From positions 1-52,334 of the forward strand of contig JADIMG010000098.1 in the NCBI GenBank assembly GCA_017694875.1: a stretch of 52,334 nucleotides of DNA. Reading direction: 5' to 3'. The first letter of the stretch is position 1. Each line of letters begins with the position of its first letter. A program made the translations under genes and the position numbers. The DNA is from Candidatus Gallipaludibacter merdavium (lineage in GTDB: Bacteria > Bacteroidota > Bacteroidia > Bacteroidales > Paludibacteraceae). Shown in pieces: positions 8,362-16,270 of the stretch. The notes below the pieces were generated by a model, which did no database searches, was not told the DNA's origin, and worked only from the letters and a program-made list of their open reading frames with translations.

Positions 8362-9177
8362 TTAGCGCATAGCATAGCTTTTCCCTTTAACCCATTGTGC
8401 CCATTCTTGCGGTTTGCGGGTTTTGTCAAATGTTTGCCATGGTATCGGTTTGCCGAAACGTATGGTAAAATGGTTTCCTCTTTGCCGGAACATCTCATCG
8501 GCCAAATAGAACAGTTCAAGGTTCAATTTAATACCCAAAGCCAAACGGATACGCGAAAGGTTGTAATAGAAATTAGAATTGCGTCCTTCGAAATAGATAG
8601 GTACAACATCACGCTGGTATTGGACGGACTTGGCGATAAAATTCTTTTTCCATTCCCAATCGGCAATGATGCCTCCTTTCTGTTTCCGTGAGCATGCACC
8701 CGCAGGAAACGTGAGCAGATGGTTGTCCGATTCGTAGGCGGCATCTACCAGATGGACATTCTTTTTGGATTGTGCACCGGTTTTATTGACCGGTACGAAA
8801 ATACCCTGTAGGGGCTTCAGATTCATCAACAAATCATTGATAAGCACACGGATTTTACCGTTATATTTTCTTCCTAATATGAGCGCAAGGACCATGCCGT
8901 CCATGCCTCCCAAGGGGTGATTGCTGACAAATATGTATTTCTTGTCGTCAGTGGGCAGGTTTTCTTCCCCTTCAACCGACCAGTCCACTTGAAAATAGTC
9001 TAATGTGGCAGCCAGAAAGTCAAAATCTTTACATCCGGGGTGTGTTTCAAAAAAATGGTTTATTTCATCCTGATGCACAATCTTTTTCAGATAGTTCACC
9101 AGAAATTTTGGAACATGCGTGTTGGGGGCTTTTGACTTCAATACGGCGGGTATATCAATACGAATTGTTTCTTCCAT
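8362..9177 (-). CDS. PlsC-family (lyso)phospholipid acyltransferase
   Basis: A 271-residue protein with the acyltransferase active-site block FVSNHPLGGMDGM near residue 85 (His and Asp of the catalytic dyad) and a later FPAGACSRKQ block comparable to the FPEG substrate site. Such enzymes move acyl chains from acyl-ACP or acyl-CoA to a lipid at the inner membrane. The NHPLGG(M/L)DG form is that of Bacteroidota enzymes including O-acyltransferases for amino-acid lipids, but no partner N-acyltransferase lies here, so phosphatidate and glycine-lipid synthesis both remain possible. A longer frame reaches 9303, but the promoter at 9200-9230 places transcription start near 9193, so I choose the ATG at 9177 (MEETIRIDIPA). 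It is divergent from the patatin gene; both act on lipids. Confidence 0.85.
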   Translation of the reverse strand: MEETIRIDIPAVLKSKAPNTHVPKFLVNYLKKIVHQDEINHFFETHPGCKDFDFLAATLDYFQVDWSVEGEENLPTDDKKYIFVSNHPLGGMDGMVLALILGRKYNGKIRVLINDLLMNLKPLQGIFVPVNKTGAQSKKNVHLVDAAYESDNHLLTFPAGACSRKQKGGIIADWEWKKNFIAKSVQYQRDVVPIYFEGRNSNFYYNLSRIRLALGIKLNLELFYLADEMFRQRGNHFTIRFGKPIPWQTFDKTRKPQEWAQWVKGKSYAMR

Positions 9178-9199
9178 TTTGTTATTGATTTTTGTCTTG

Positions 9200-9230
9200 C
9201 GAAGATACAAAAAAATGGCAGAACAGACAA
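9200..9230 (-). promoter_or_regulatory. Promoter of the acyltransferase gene
   Basis: On the minus strand TTG (9230-9228), 20-nt spacer, TATCTTCG (9207-9200), one mismatch from TAnnTTTG. Decides the start codon at 9177. Confidence 0.6.
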
Positions 9231-9262
9231 CTTGATACATTGTCATTAAAATGTTGTTTTTC

Positions 9263-9293
9263 TTGTTTCGTATCGCAGTATGTTTTATCTTTG
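9263..9293 (+). promoter_or_regulatory. Promoter of the patatin gene
   Basis: TTG at 9263-9265, 20-nt spacer, TATCTTTG at 9286-9293; the ATG at 9312 follows within 20 bases, so the leader is only about 12 nt. Confidence 0.75.
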
Positions 9294-9311
9294 TAGCAAA
9301 CAATTACTACT

Positions 9312-10121
9312 ATGACGGTAAATAAATTGATACAGCAAAAGCCCTATAAACTCGGTATTGCGTTGAGTGGGGGAGGCATTAAGGGATTATGTCATGCTGG
9401 AGTATTGAAAGGTTTGGACGAATTGGGACTGAAACCCAATGTGTTGTCGGGAGTGAGTGCAGGCGCTATAGTGGGTGCCTTGTATGCTGACGGCTATACA
9501 CCTGATGAAATCAGGGATTTGTTTGATGATGTCAGTTTCCGTGAATGGACACAAATCCGTATTCCTGCTGGTGGCTTTTTTCGGATAGAACCTTTTGTGA
9601 AATTCCTGCAAAGTACGCTTCGCACCAAACGGATAGAGGACTTGAAGATTCCTTTGCGCATTGTGGCTACAGATTTGGATCACGGACGGAGTGTTACTTT
9701 CACTTCCGGCAATCTGGTGGAATGTGTGGCAGCTTCATGCAGTGTACCGGTATTGTTTACACCCCGCAATATCGATGGCGTGAATTATGTGGATGGCGGT
9801 GTGTTCAAGAATTTTCCTGTATCGACCATCCGCAACGAATGTGAGTATCTGATAGGTGTCAATGCCAGTCCGCTGGTTGCCGACCAATATAAGATGAGCA
9901 TTATGAATGTGGCCATGCGTTGCTATCATTTCATGTTCAAGGCCAATATCATACATGACAAGGAATTGTGTGATTTGCTTATTGAACCACCCGATATGGG
10001 CGACTATGATACCTTTGAAGTGGAAAAATCGCAGGAGATTTTTGAGTTGGGATATAACGAGGCAAAAATAATTGTGGCACAAAAACTTCGGGAAATAAAC
10101 ATGCTGGATACGGATATGTAA
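9312..10121 (+). CDS. Patatin-like phospholipase
   Basis: A 269-residue patatin-fold serine lipase. Visible motifs are the oxyanion loop GGGIKG (residues 20-25), the nucleophile elbow GVSAG (47-51, Ser49) and the catalytic-dyad DGG in YVDGGVFKNFPV (around residue 161). No signal peptide is present, so it should act inside the cell, presumably hydrolysing acyl esters of membrane phospholipids. It stands divergent to the acyltransferase gene with partly separate promoters in a 134-bp gap, suggesting that acyl transfer and removal are handled together; that link is inference from position. It ends at a strong bidirectional terminator. Confidence 0.92.
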   Translation: MTVNKLIQQKPYKLGIALSGGGIKGLCHAGVLKGLDELGLKPNVLSGVSAGAIVGALYADGYTPDEIRDLFDDVSFREWTQIRIPAGGFFRIEPFVKFLQSTLRTKRIEDLKIPLRIVATDLDHGRSVTFTSGNLVECVAASCSVPVLFTPRNIDGVNYVDGGVFKNFPVSTIRNECEYLIGVNASPLVADQYKMSIMNVAMRCYHFMFKANIIHDKELCDLLIEPPDMGDYDTFEVEKSQEIFELGYNEAKIIVAQKLREINMLDTDM

Positions 10122-10191
10122 GCAATGTTCGGTGGAGTGCCGTTTGCAATACTTCCTTGCCGACAGCCGCAAAAAATTGCATGTAGAGAAT

Positions 10192-10235
10192 AAAAAAATC
10201 ATACCATTACTCAATTGTAATGGTATGATTTTTTT
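10192..10235. terminator. Bidirectional terminator between the patatin and glnN genes
   Basis: A perfect 19-bp stem with six-base loop TCAATT. The arms end in seven A (10192-10198) and seven T (10229-10235), so either strand gives a hairpin followed by a U-run. It serves the patatin gene on the plus strand and glnN on the minus strand. Confidence 0.88.
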
Positions 10236-10264
10236 ATAGATGGCCCGTTGAGAGGCTTATGCCC

Positions 10265-12460
10265 CTAGCGGACAAAGAGCAATTCCCTGTATTTGGGCAA
10301 TGTCCACATTTCATCGTCTACAATGAGTTCGAGCTTGTCAGCGTGGTAACGGATGACATCGAAATAAGGCAATACCTTGTCATGGTAGGCAACAGCCTTT
10401 TCGTATTCGTTTTCAATGCGGTTAGCCACTTTGCGTGCTTCAATCATCTCATCCACATTGGTTTTGATGGCCCATACGTGACGCGCAATCTCTTCTACCA
10501 ATGACATGTCCATGCGTGACAATTCGCTGGCTTTCTCTGTAGGATAGACAGATTTGATTTTGTAAAGATTATCAAGCAGCAGTGACTGGTAGCGGGTAGC
10601 GATAGGTATTACATGGTTTACTGCCAAATCGCCGAGTACACGTGCTTCAATCTGTACTTTCTTAGTATACATCTCCCATTTGACTTCGTTGCGTGCATAC
10701 AATTCCTTTTCGGTCATCACGCCCATAGCCTCGAACATTTTGATGCTTTCTGGAGTCGTATAAGCCTTGATAATCTCAGGTACGCTTGATTCGCAGTCCA
10801 ATCCACGCCGAGCGGCTTCGGCTTTCCATTCTTCACTATATCCGTTGCCGTCAAAACGGATGGGTTTGGATTCCTTGATATAGCTCTTGAGCACCTCAAA
10901 AATGGCTTGCTGTTTGGATTCGCCTTGGTTGATTTTTTCATCAACAGCTGTTTTAAACTCGTTCAATTGGGCTGCCATGGCGGTATTGAGCACAATCATC
11001 GCTGTGGAACAGTTGGCTGAAGAACCGACGGCACGGAACTCGAAGCGGTTGCCGGTGAAAGCAAAAGGTGATGTACGGTTGCGGTCGGTATTGTCAATGA
11101 GCACTTCAGGGATGTGGGCAATGCCGAGGCTGAGGCGCTTTTTGCTGTCCATCAGTATGGCTTCTTCCTTGGTGCTGTTCTCCAATTTGTCAAGCACTGC
11201 GTTGATTTGCGTACCTAGGAAGGCAGAAATGATTGCAGGAGGTGCTTCGTTGGCACCCAGACGGTGGGCATTGGTTGCACTGATGATAGACGCTTTGATA
11301 AGCGCATTGTTTTTATATACGGCCATAAGCGCATTGACCAAAAAGGTGATGAATTGGAGATTTTCTTCCGGTGTCTTACCCGGCGTGAACAATCCTACAC
11401 CAGTATCGGTGCCCAATGACCAGTTGTTATGCTTTCCTGAACCATTGATTCCTGCAAATGGTTTTTCGTGGAGTAATACTCTGAACCCGTGGCGGCGTGC
11501 TACTCTTTTCATGAGCGACATGATGAGCAGGTTCTGGTCAACAGCCAGGTTGGTTTCGCCATAGATAGGTGCCAACTCAAATTGATTGGGTGCTACCTCG
11601 TTGTGACGGGTTTTCAAAGGAATGCCATATTTGTAGCCTTCAAATTCCAAATCTTTCATGAAAGCGGAAACACGGCTTGGAATGGACCCGAAATAGTGGT
11701 CTTCGAGCTGCTGGTTTTTGGCTGATTCGTGTCCGAGCAATGTTCTGCCGGTGAGAGCAAGGTCGGGACGGGTAGCATAAAGGCTTTCATCTACCAGGAA
11801 GTATTCCTGTTCCCATCCGAGATAGGAATAGACGCGTTTTACCTTCTTGTCGAAATATTGGCATACGGCAGTTGCAGCCTTGTTGACAGCATTGATGGAT
11901 TTGAGCAACGGTGCCTTGAAGTCAAGTGATTCGCCTGTATAAGATATAAAAATGGTAGGAATGCAGAGCGTATCATCAATGACAAAGGCTGGTGATGAAG
12001 GGTCCCATGCGGTATAGCCTCTTGCTTCAAAAGTACTTCTTATACCTCCGTTCGGGAAAGATGAAGCGTCAGGTTCTTGTTGTGCAAGAAGTTTCCCTGA
12101 GAATTCCTCAATAACAGCCTCACCAGGACCACCTGCATATTCAATGAAAGAGTCATGTTTTTGAGCTGTTCCGTCGGTAAGCGGTTGGAACCAGTGGGTG
12201 TAATGGGTGGCTCCCAATTTCATGGCCCAGTTTTTCATGCCGGCTGCTACAGCATCGGCAACACTTCTGTCCAATGTCTCACCTTGTTCCACTGCTTTTT
12301 GTATAGCGTCCATTACATCCTTCGACAAGTATTTGGACATAGTCGAAGTGGTAAACACATACTTCCCGTAAAAGTCGGAAATGAATTTCGAGGGCGCCTC
12401 GACGGGCAAAGCCTTTTTCTTGAAAGCTTCTTCCACTGCTTTAAAACGTAGTGTACTCAT
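10265..12460 (-). CDS. glnN: Glutamine synthetase type III
   Basis: A 731-residue enzyme beginning MSTLRFKAVEEAF, the length of GSIII (about 700-730) and far above GSI (about 470). It makes glutamine from glutamate, ammonia and ATP. Recognisable blocks are the glutamate/ammonia region GWEQEYFLVDE, the segment KTRHNEVAPNQFELAP, the ATP-site block HEKPFAGINGSGKHNNWS and NRTSPFAFTGNRFEFRAVGS. GSIII is the main ammonia-assimilating enzyme of many Bacteroidales. It is monocistronic, with an unusually long (about 275 nt) leader containing a terminator-like hairpin just ahead of the start codon, so expression may be controlled after transcription starts. Confidence 0.97.
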   Translation of the reverse strand: MSTLRFKAVEEAFKKKALPVEAPSKFISDFYGKYVFTTSTMSKYLSKDVMDAIQKAVEQGETLDRSVADAVAAGMKNWAMKLGATHYTHWFQPLTDGTAQKHDSFIEYAGGPGEAVIEEFSGKLLAQQEPDASSFPNGGIRSTFEARGYTAWDPSSPAFVIDDTLCIPTIFISYTGESLDFKAPLLKSINAVNKAATAVCQYFDKKVKRVYSYLGWEQEYFLVDESLYATRPDLALTGRTLLGHESAKNQQLEDHYFGSIPSRVSAFMKDLEFEGYKYGIPLKTRHNEVAPNQFELAPIYGETNLAVDQNLLIMSLMKRVARRHGFRVLLHEKPFAGINGSGKHNNWSLGTDTGVGLFTPGKTPEENLQFITFLVNALMAVYKNNALIKASIISATNAHRLGANEAPPAIISAFLGTQINAVLDKLENSTKEEAILMDSKKRLSLGIAHIPEVLIDNTDRNRTSPFAFTGNRFEFRAVGSSANCSTAMIVLNTAMAAQLNEFKTAVDEKINQGESKQQAIFEVLKSYIKESKPIRFDGNGYSEEWKAEAARRGLDCESSVPEIIKAYTTPESIKMFEAMGVMTEKELYARNEVKWEMYTKKVQIEARVLGDLAVNHVIPIATRYQSLLLDNLYKIKSVYPTEKASELSRMDMSLVEEIARHVWAIKTNVDEMIEARKVANRIENEYEKAVAYHDKVLPYFDVIRYHADKLELIVDDEMWTLPKYRELLFVR

Positions 12461-12498
12461 TGTTGTTACTTATTAGTTTGTTGGTGATATTGTTAAAG

Positions 12499-12547
12499 AA
12501 GAAACCACCGGAATTGGTCTTGTGAGAGCAGATTCCGATGGCTTCTT
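12499..12547 (-). promoter_or_regulatory. Terminator-like hairpin (candidate attenuator) in the glnN leader
   Basis: In minus-strand RNA AAGAAGCCAUCGGAAU pairs with AUUCCGGUGGUUUCUU: 16 continuous pairs, two of them G-U, 17-nt loop, followed by a U-rich stretch (UUCUUCUUU). On the plus strand the same two positions are A-C mismatches, so the structure is shaped for the glnN transcript. It ends 38 nt before the start codon. The 3' arm segment GGUGGU can alternatively pair with AUCACC 15 nt downstream, giving a competing hairpin. Whether it ends transcription, is processed, or binds a ligand or protein cannot be told from sequence. Confidence 0.6.
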
Positions 12548-12742
12548 GTTTGTCTTCTTGGTTATTTAGGGCTGGTTTAGTGTATCGGGTTGAGCCGACA
12601 GTTATGGGTCTATGCATGAAACACAAACTAAATTTACGACTCTTTATAAATGTGATAGTACTCATAACCAGCAAATAACAATGTCATCTCCTGTAAAAAG
12701 AGAACTTATTCGTTTTTTATACCTTAAAAGATTTTCGCTGTG

Positions 12743-12773
12743 CAAAAGTAAATGATTTGTTTTGTTTGTGCAA
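12743..12773 (-). promoter_or_regulatory. Promoter of glnN
   Basis: On the minus strand TTG (12773-12771), 20-nt spacer, TACTTTTG (12750-12743). Predicted start near 12736, giving a leader of about 275 nt to the ATG at 12460. The leader (12461-12736) otherwise holds short open frames that overlap the glnN start without family resemblance. Confidence 0.75.
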
Positions 12774-12961
12774 TATTTTTCTGTTAAAAACTTATGGAAT
12801 CGAACAAAATGTTTTTGTTGAAAGGTCGGAAGAATGATTAATGTAGCTGTCTTGTACGTTATTGAGTACTTTTGTCAGGTGGTTTCTATCTGTCAAACAT
12901 CTGCTGTAGTCCTAACTTCTGGATAGTATCTTTCTGCGTTATGACCTTTAGGGGTAATATT

Positions 12962-12991
12962 TTGTTCTCTAGCTGCCTTTCACTACTTTTG
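12962..12991 (+). promoter_or_regulatory. Promoter of the HD-domain gene
   Basis: TTG 12962-12964, 19-nt spacer, TACTTTTG 12984-12991. The A-rich stretch TAAGGAAGAATATAAGT precedes the ATG at 13020. Between this promoter and that of glnN (12774-12961) I see nothing else. Confidence 0.75.
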
Positions 12992-13019
12992 TCCCCAAAA
13001 TGTAAGGAAGAATATAAGT

Positions 13020-13628
13020 ATGGATGCGAAAAAGAAATTTATTGCATTGCTGCAATCGACGGAACGTGATGGGATGGATTATGTGATTGAAGAACTGGAG
13101 AAATCGGATTTCTTCAAAGCGCCGGCCAGCAGCAATTTTCATTTGAATTGTGAGGGTGGGCTAGTGGAGCATTCGCTGAATGTATGTCGTGTGGCATTGA
13201 AATTTCGTGAGGCCTTGCTGACAGAACGGGAGGAAATGAGGGATTATCTGCCGAAAGACAGCGTTATCATAGCCTCCCTGTTGCACGATGTGTGCAAGGC
13301 GGATATATATAAGGCTGTGGTGAAGAAACAGAAAAACAGCTTTGGTGTGTGGGAAGACGTGCCAGGTTATAGTGTGGATTACAGCAATTTCCCGTTAGGA
13401 CATGGCGAGAAGTCGGTTATATTGTTGCTGTTGTGGGGGTTGGATTTGAGCGATGATGAGATTATGGCCATTCGCTGGCATATGAGTTCTTGGGATTTAC
13501 CTTTTCAATCAAATGATATAAGAGGCAATTACAATGCCGCCAAAAACAAATGTCCGCTGATGGGACTTGTACAGGCGGCTGATGGTATGGCAACCAATTT
13601 CCTTGAATTCAAGATGGGTGAAGAATAA
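13020..13628 (+). CDS. HD-domain phosphohydrolase-like protein
   Basis: A 202-residue protein with the metal-binding signature of the HD superfamily: GGLVEHSLNV (first His, near residue 51), LLHDVCKAD (the HD pair, near residue 89), further histidines in GHGEKS and RWHMSSWD, and a final aspartate in VQAADGMA. Such proteins hydrolyse phosphate esters, often nucleotides or cyclic nucleotides; the substrate is unknown. It is monocistronic and convergent with hydF, whose 3' end shares a terminator hairpin with it. No fused nuclease or signalling domain is present. Confidence 0.85.
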   Translation: MDAKKKFIALLQSTERDGMDYVIEELEKSDFFKAPASSNFHLNCEGGLVEHSLNVCRVALKFREALLTEREEMRDYLPKDSVIIASLLHDVCKADIYKAVVKKQKNSFGVWEDVPGYSVDYSNFPLGHGEKSVILLLLWGLDLSDDEIMAIRWHMSSWDLPFQSNDIRGNYNAAKNKCPLMGLVQAADGMATNFLEFKMGEE

Positions 13629-13635
13629 AGGAAAA

Positions 13636-13661
13636 GGCACCGCCCTTATTCGGGTAGTGCC
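13636..13661. terminator. Hairpin shared by the HD gene and hydF 3' ends
   Basis: GGCAC (13636-13640) pairs with GTGCC (13657-13661), with CCC/GGG inside. In the minus strand it is followed by TTTTCCTTTATT and overlaps the hydF stop codon at 13646, so hydF translation ends inside the stem. Confidence 0.65.
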
Positions 13662-14833
13662 ACTTTGTTTAATATGCCGTTGAGCGCTGCGAGTGCAATG
13701 CCGTAATTGGTAATGGGAATGTGTTGCTCTTCGGCTTGCCGGATGCGGTTGAGCACATGATGGCGGGTAAACATGCAGGCTCCGCAATGGATAATCAAAT
13801 CGTAGGAGCTGATATCCTCGGGAAAGTTATTGCCGGAAACAATGTCGATATGGATGTTGTTTCCGATTTTTTTTCGGAGCAGGTTGGGCAGTTTCACTCT
13901 TCCTATGTCTTCCTGCTGGGGGACGTGTGAACAGGCTTCGGCAATGAGTATGCGTGCGTTTTCATTGAGCTGTTGCAGGCGGTTGACGCCTTGTGCAAAG
14001 GTCTTGATATCGCCCTTGTAGCGGGCGAAGAGAATGGAAAAGGAGGTCAGTTTGCTCTGTTCGGGGCAATTTTCATAAGCCGCCTTGAACGCTTGCGAGT
14101 CAGTGATGATGAGTTGGGGTGGCTGTTGGAGCGCCTGCAAGGCCGTGTGCATGGTGTCGGGTGTGCAACAGATGGGTATGCACCCTTTGTCAATCAAATG
14201 GCGGATGGTTTGCACCTGTGGCAATATGAGGCGGCCTTTGGGAGCCTCACTATCTTGCGGCATGACGAGCAACACCGTGTCGCCCGCTTGGGTGAGGTTG
14301 CCGGTGAGGTCGTCTATCGTATCTTTCTGCACGGAGAGTGTGGTTAGCGCTTTGAACAAATCTTCCATGCCTTCCTTGCGGAGCGCAGAAATGCGTATGG
14401 GCTGCACTTGGAGCTGTTCGCTGATTTGCTGGTCAGTCATGGAAGAGCTGTCGGCTTTGTTGAGCACGGCCATGAAGGGCAGTTTGCGTTTGCGTGCATA
14501 TTCCATCCATTCCTTTTCAATGCTGAGGTCTGTTTGAGTGCCGTCTATGACGAGGATGCCGATTTCCGCCTTTTCGAGTTCCTTGCGTGTTTGGGCAATG
14601 CGTTGCTGGGCGAGCAGACTGTTGTCGTCAAGTCCGGCCGTGTCAAGCAAAACACATGCCCCCAGTTCAGGCAGTTCGATGTTCTTTCTGACGACATCGG
14701 TTGTCGTGCCCGCCTGTTGTGACACAATGGACACTTCTTCACCTGCCATTGCGTTGAGCAAAGTGGATTTTCCGCTGTTGCACCTTCCGAAGAGGACAAT
14801 ATGTATTCTGTTGGAACGTAGTTCGCTGTTCAT
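13646..14833 (-). CDS. hydF: [FeFe]-hydrogenase maturation GTPase HydF
   Basis: A 395-residue scaffold on which the di-iron subcluster of the hydrogenase H-cluster is built before transfer to HydA. The N-terminal GTPase domain has the P-loop GRCNSGKST (16-24), the Thr switch (GTTTD, 42-46), DTAG (64-67) and NKAD near residue 140. The C-terminal iron-sulfur domain carries EACSH followed about 50 residues later by HCGAC, the family's CxH...HCxxC cluster ligands. It is the last gene of the run hydE-hydG-hydF, 18 bp after hydG. Confidence 0.95.
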   Translation of the reverse strand: MNSELRSNRIHIVLFGRCNSGKSTLLNAMAGEEVSIVSQQAGTTTDVVRKNIELPELGACVLLDTAGLDDNSLLAQQRIAQTRKELEKAEIGILVIDGTQTDLSIEKEWMEYARKRKLPFMAVLNKADSSSMTDQQISEQLQVQPIRISALRKEGMEDLFKALTTLSVQKDTIDDLTGNLTQAGDTVLLVMPQDSEAPKGRLILPQVQTIRHLIDKGCIPICCTPDTMHTALQALQQPPQLIITDSQAFKAAYENCPEQSKLTSFSILFARYKGDIKTFAQGVNRLQQLNENARILIAEACSHVPQQEDIGRVKLPNLLRKKIGNNIHIDIVSGNNFPEDISSYDLIIHCGACMFTRHHVLNRIRQAEEQHIPITNYGIALAALNGILNKVALPE

Positions 14834-14851
14834 TTCTTGAATTTATGTGGG

Positions 14852-16270
14852 TTAAAATCTGAAATCCCTTTCGCCTTTTTCGATTTTCATCAAATAGTCA
14901 CGTGCATGTTCTTTCACAGTTGGATTAGGAATTTTCTCCAATTCCTTTTCTATCATGGCCATGCCTTTGGCTTTTGTGTCGTCGGAAGCATAGTCTTCAA
15001 GGTATTCCTTCAGGGTGATGAGTGCATTGGGCGAACAGCAATTGGCTATCTGTCCGGTCTTGACCAGTGACATGAAGCGGTCGCCTGTACGTCCGGCACG
15101 ATAACAGGCTGTGCAGAAACTGGGAATGTAGCCGAGTTGCAGCAACCAATTGACTACTTCGTCCAAGCTGCGTTGGTCGGTTACGTCAAATTGGGCTGAA
15201 TGCTCCGATTCGGTTTCGTTTTCCACATATCCGCCCACAGTGGTACGTGAGCCACCGCTGATTTGCGATATGCCCAGTTCCAACACCTTTTCGCGGCTCT
15301 TTTGGCTCTCGCGGGTGGAAACAATCATACCTGTATAAGGTACGGTAATGCGCAATACAGCCACTATCTTGTGGAAGATATGGTCGGGCACGCAGTTTTT
15401 GAAATCCTCGGTATTGATGTCGTCGGCCATGCAAAGTCGTGGCACACTGATGGTATGCGGACCTACGCCATAGGTCGCTTCAAGGTGTTCGGCGTGCATG
15501 AGCAGTCCGATAAAGTCATAGAGATAGGTTTCCAGTCCGAACAAAACGCCGATGCCCACGTCGTCAATTCCTCCTTGCATGGCTCTGTCCATGGCTTCCG
15601 TGTGATAAGCATAATTGCTTTTCGGGCCGGTCGGGTGGAGTGCTTCGTAATTCTGTTTGTTATAGGTTTCCTGGAAAAGAATGTAGGTACCGATGCCAGC
15701 TTCGTGGAGTTTCTTGTAGTTTTCCACGGTAGTGGCAGCAATGTTGACATTCACCCTTCTGATGGCTCCGTTTTTGTGTTTGATGGAGTAAATGGTGTTG
15801 ATGCTTTCGAGAATGTACTCTATCGGATTGTTTTTAGGGTCTTCGCCGGCTTCGAGCGCCAGGCGTTTGTGTCCCATATCCTGCAAGGCAATGACCTCCT
15901 GACGGATTTCAGCCTGTGTAAGTTTGCGTCGGTGTATGGTTTTGTTTTTGGCGTGATAGGGGCAATAGACACATCCGTTGATGCAATAGTTGGACAGATA
16001 GAGCGGAGCGAACATGACGATGCGGTTGCCGTAGAATTTCTGTTTGATTTCCTTGGCAAGTTCAAAGGTCTTTTCGTTGAGTTCCGGGTCGTCACATTCA
16101 AGCAGGAGAGCCGCTTCACGGTGGGTGAGTCCTTTGCATTTGGCTGCCTTTTCGAGAACTCCTTCTATAAGTTGTTTGTTGTTCTTATGTTCACGGGCAT
16201 AATGGATGGTGTTGATGATTTCGTTGTCGCAGATAAATTCTTCTGCTTTGTTGGATAGTGGGTTATACAT
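14852..16270 (-). CDS. hydG: [FeFe]-hydrogenase maturase HydG (radical SAM tyrosine lyase)
   Basis: A 472-residue radical SAM enzyme that splits tyrosine to p-cresol and supplies the CO and cyanide ligands of the H-cluster. The SAM cluster motif is CINGCVYC (Cys96, Cys100, Cys103). What separates it from the related thiamine enzyme ThiH is the C-terminal CTAC...C motif (CxxC followed 22 residues later by Cys, roughly residues 385-412), which holds the second iron-sulfur cluster. Its start overlaps the end of hydE by 8 bp, indicating translational coupling. Confidence 0.96.
   Translation of the reverse strand: MYNPLSNKAEEFICDNEIINTIHYAREHKNNKQLIEGVLEKAAKCKGLTHREAALLLECDDPELNEKTFELAKEIKQKFYGNRIVMFAPLYLSNYCINGCVYCPYHAKNKTIHRRKLTQAEIRQEVIALQDMGHKRLALEAGEDPKNNPIEYILESINTIYSIKHKNGAIRRVNVNIAATTVENYKKLHEAGIGTYILFQETYNKQNYEALHPTGPKSNYAYHTEAMDRAMQGGIDDVGIGVLFGLETYLYDFIGLLMHAEHLEATYGVGPHTISVPRLCMADDINTEDFKNCVPDHIFHKIVAVLRITVPYTGMIVSTRESQKSREKVLELGISQISGGSRTTVGGYVENETESEHSAQFDVTDQRSLDEVVNWLLQLGYIPSFCTACYRAGRTGDRFMSLVKTGQIANCCSPNALITLKEYLEDYASDDTKAKGMAMIEKELEKIPNPTVKEHARDYLMKIEKGERDFRF

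Noticed and set aside
12441-12674. A 77-codon reverse-strand frame within the glnN leader, overlapping the glnN start
   Set aside because: Its composition is not like a protein family, it has no ribosome-binding context, and it contains the whole regulatory hairpin. More likely chance, though a short regulatory frame cannot be excluded.
12872-13069. Plus-strand frame overlapping the start of the HD-domain gene
   Set aside because: It runs over the HD-gene promoter in another frame, is Cys/Phe-rich and has no support.
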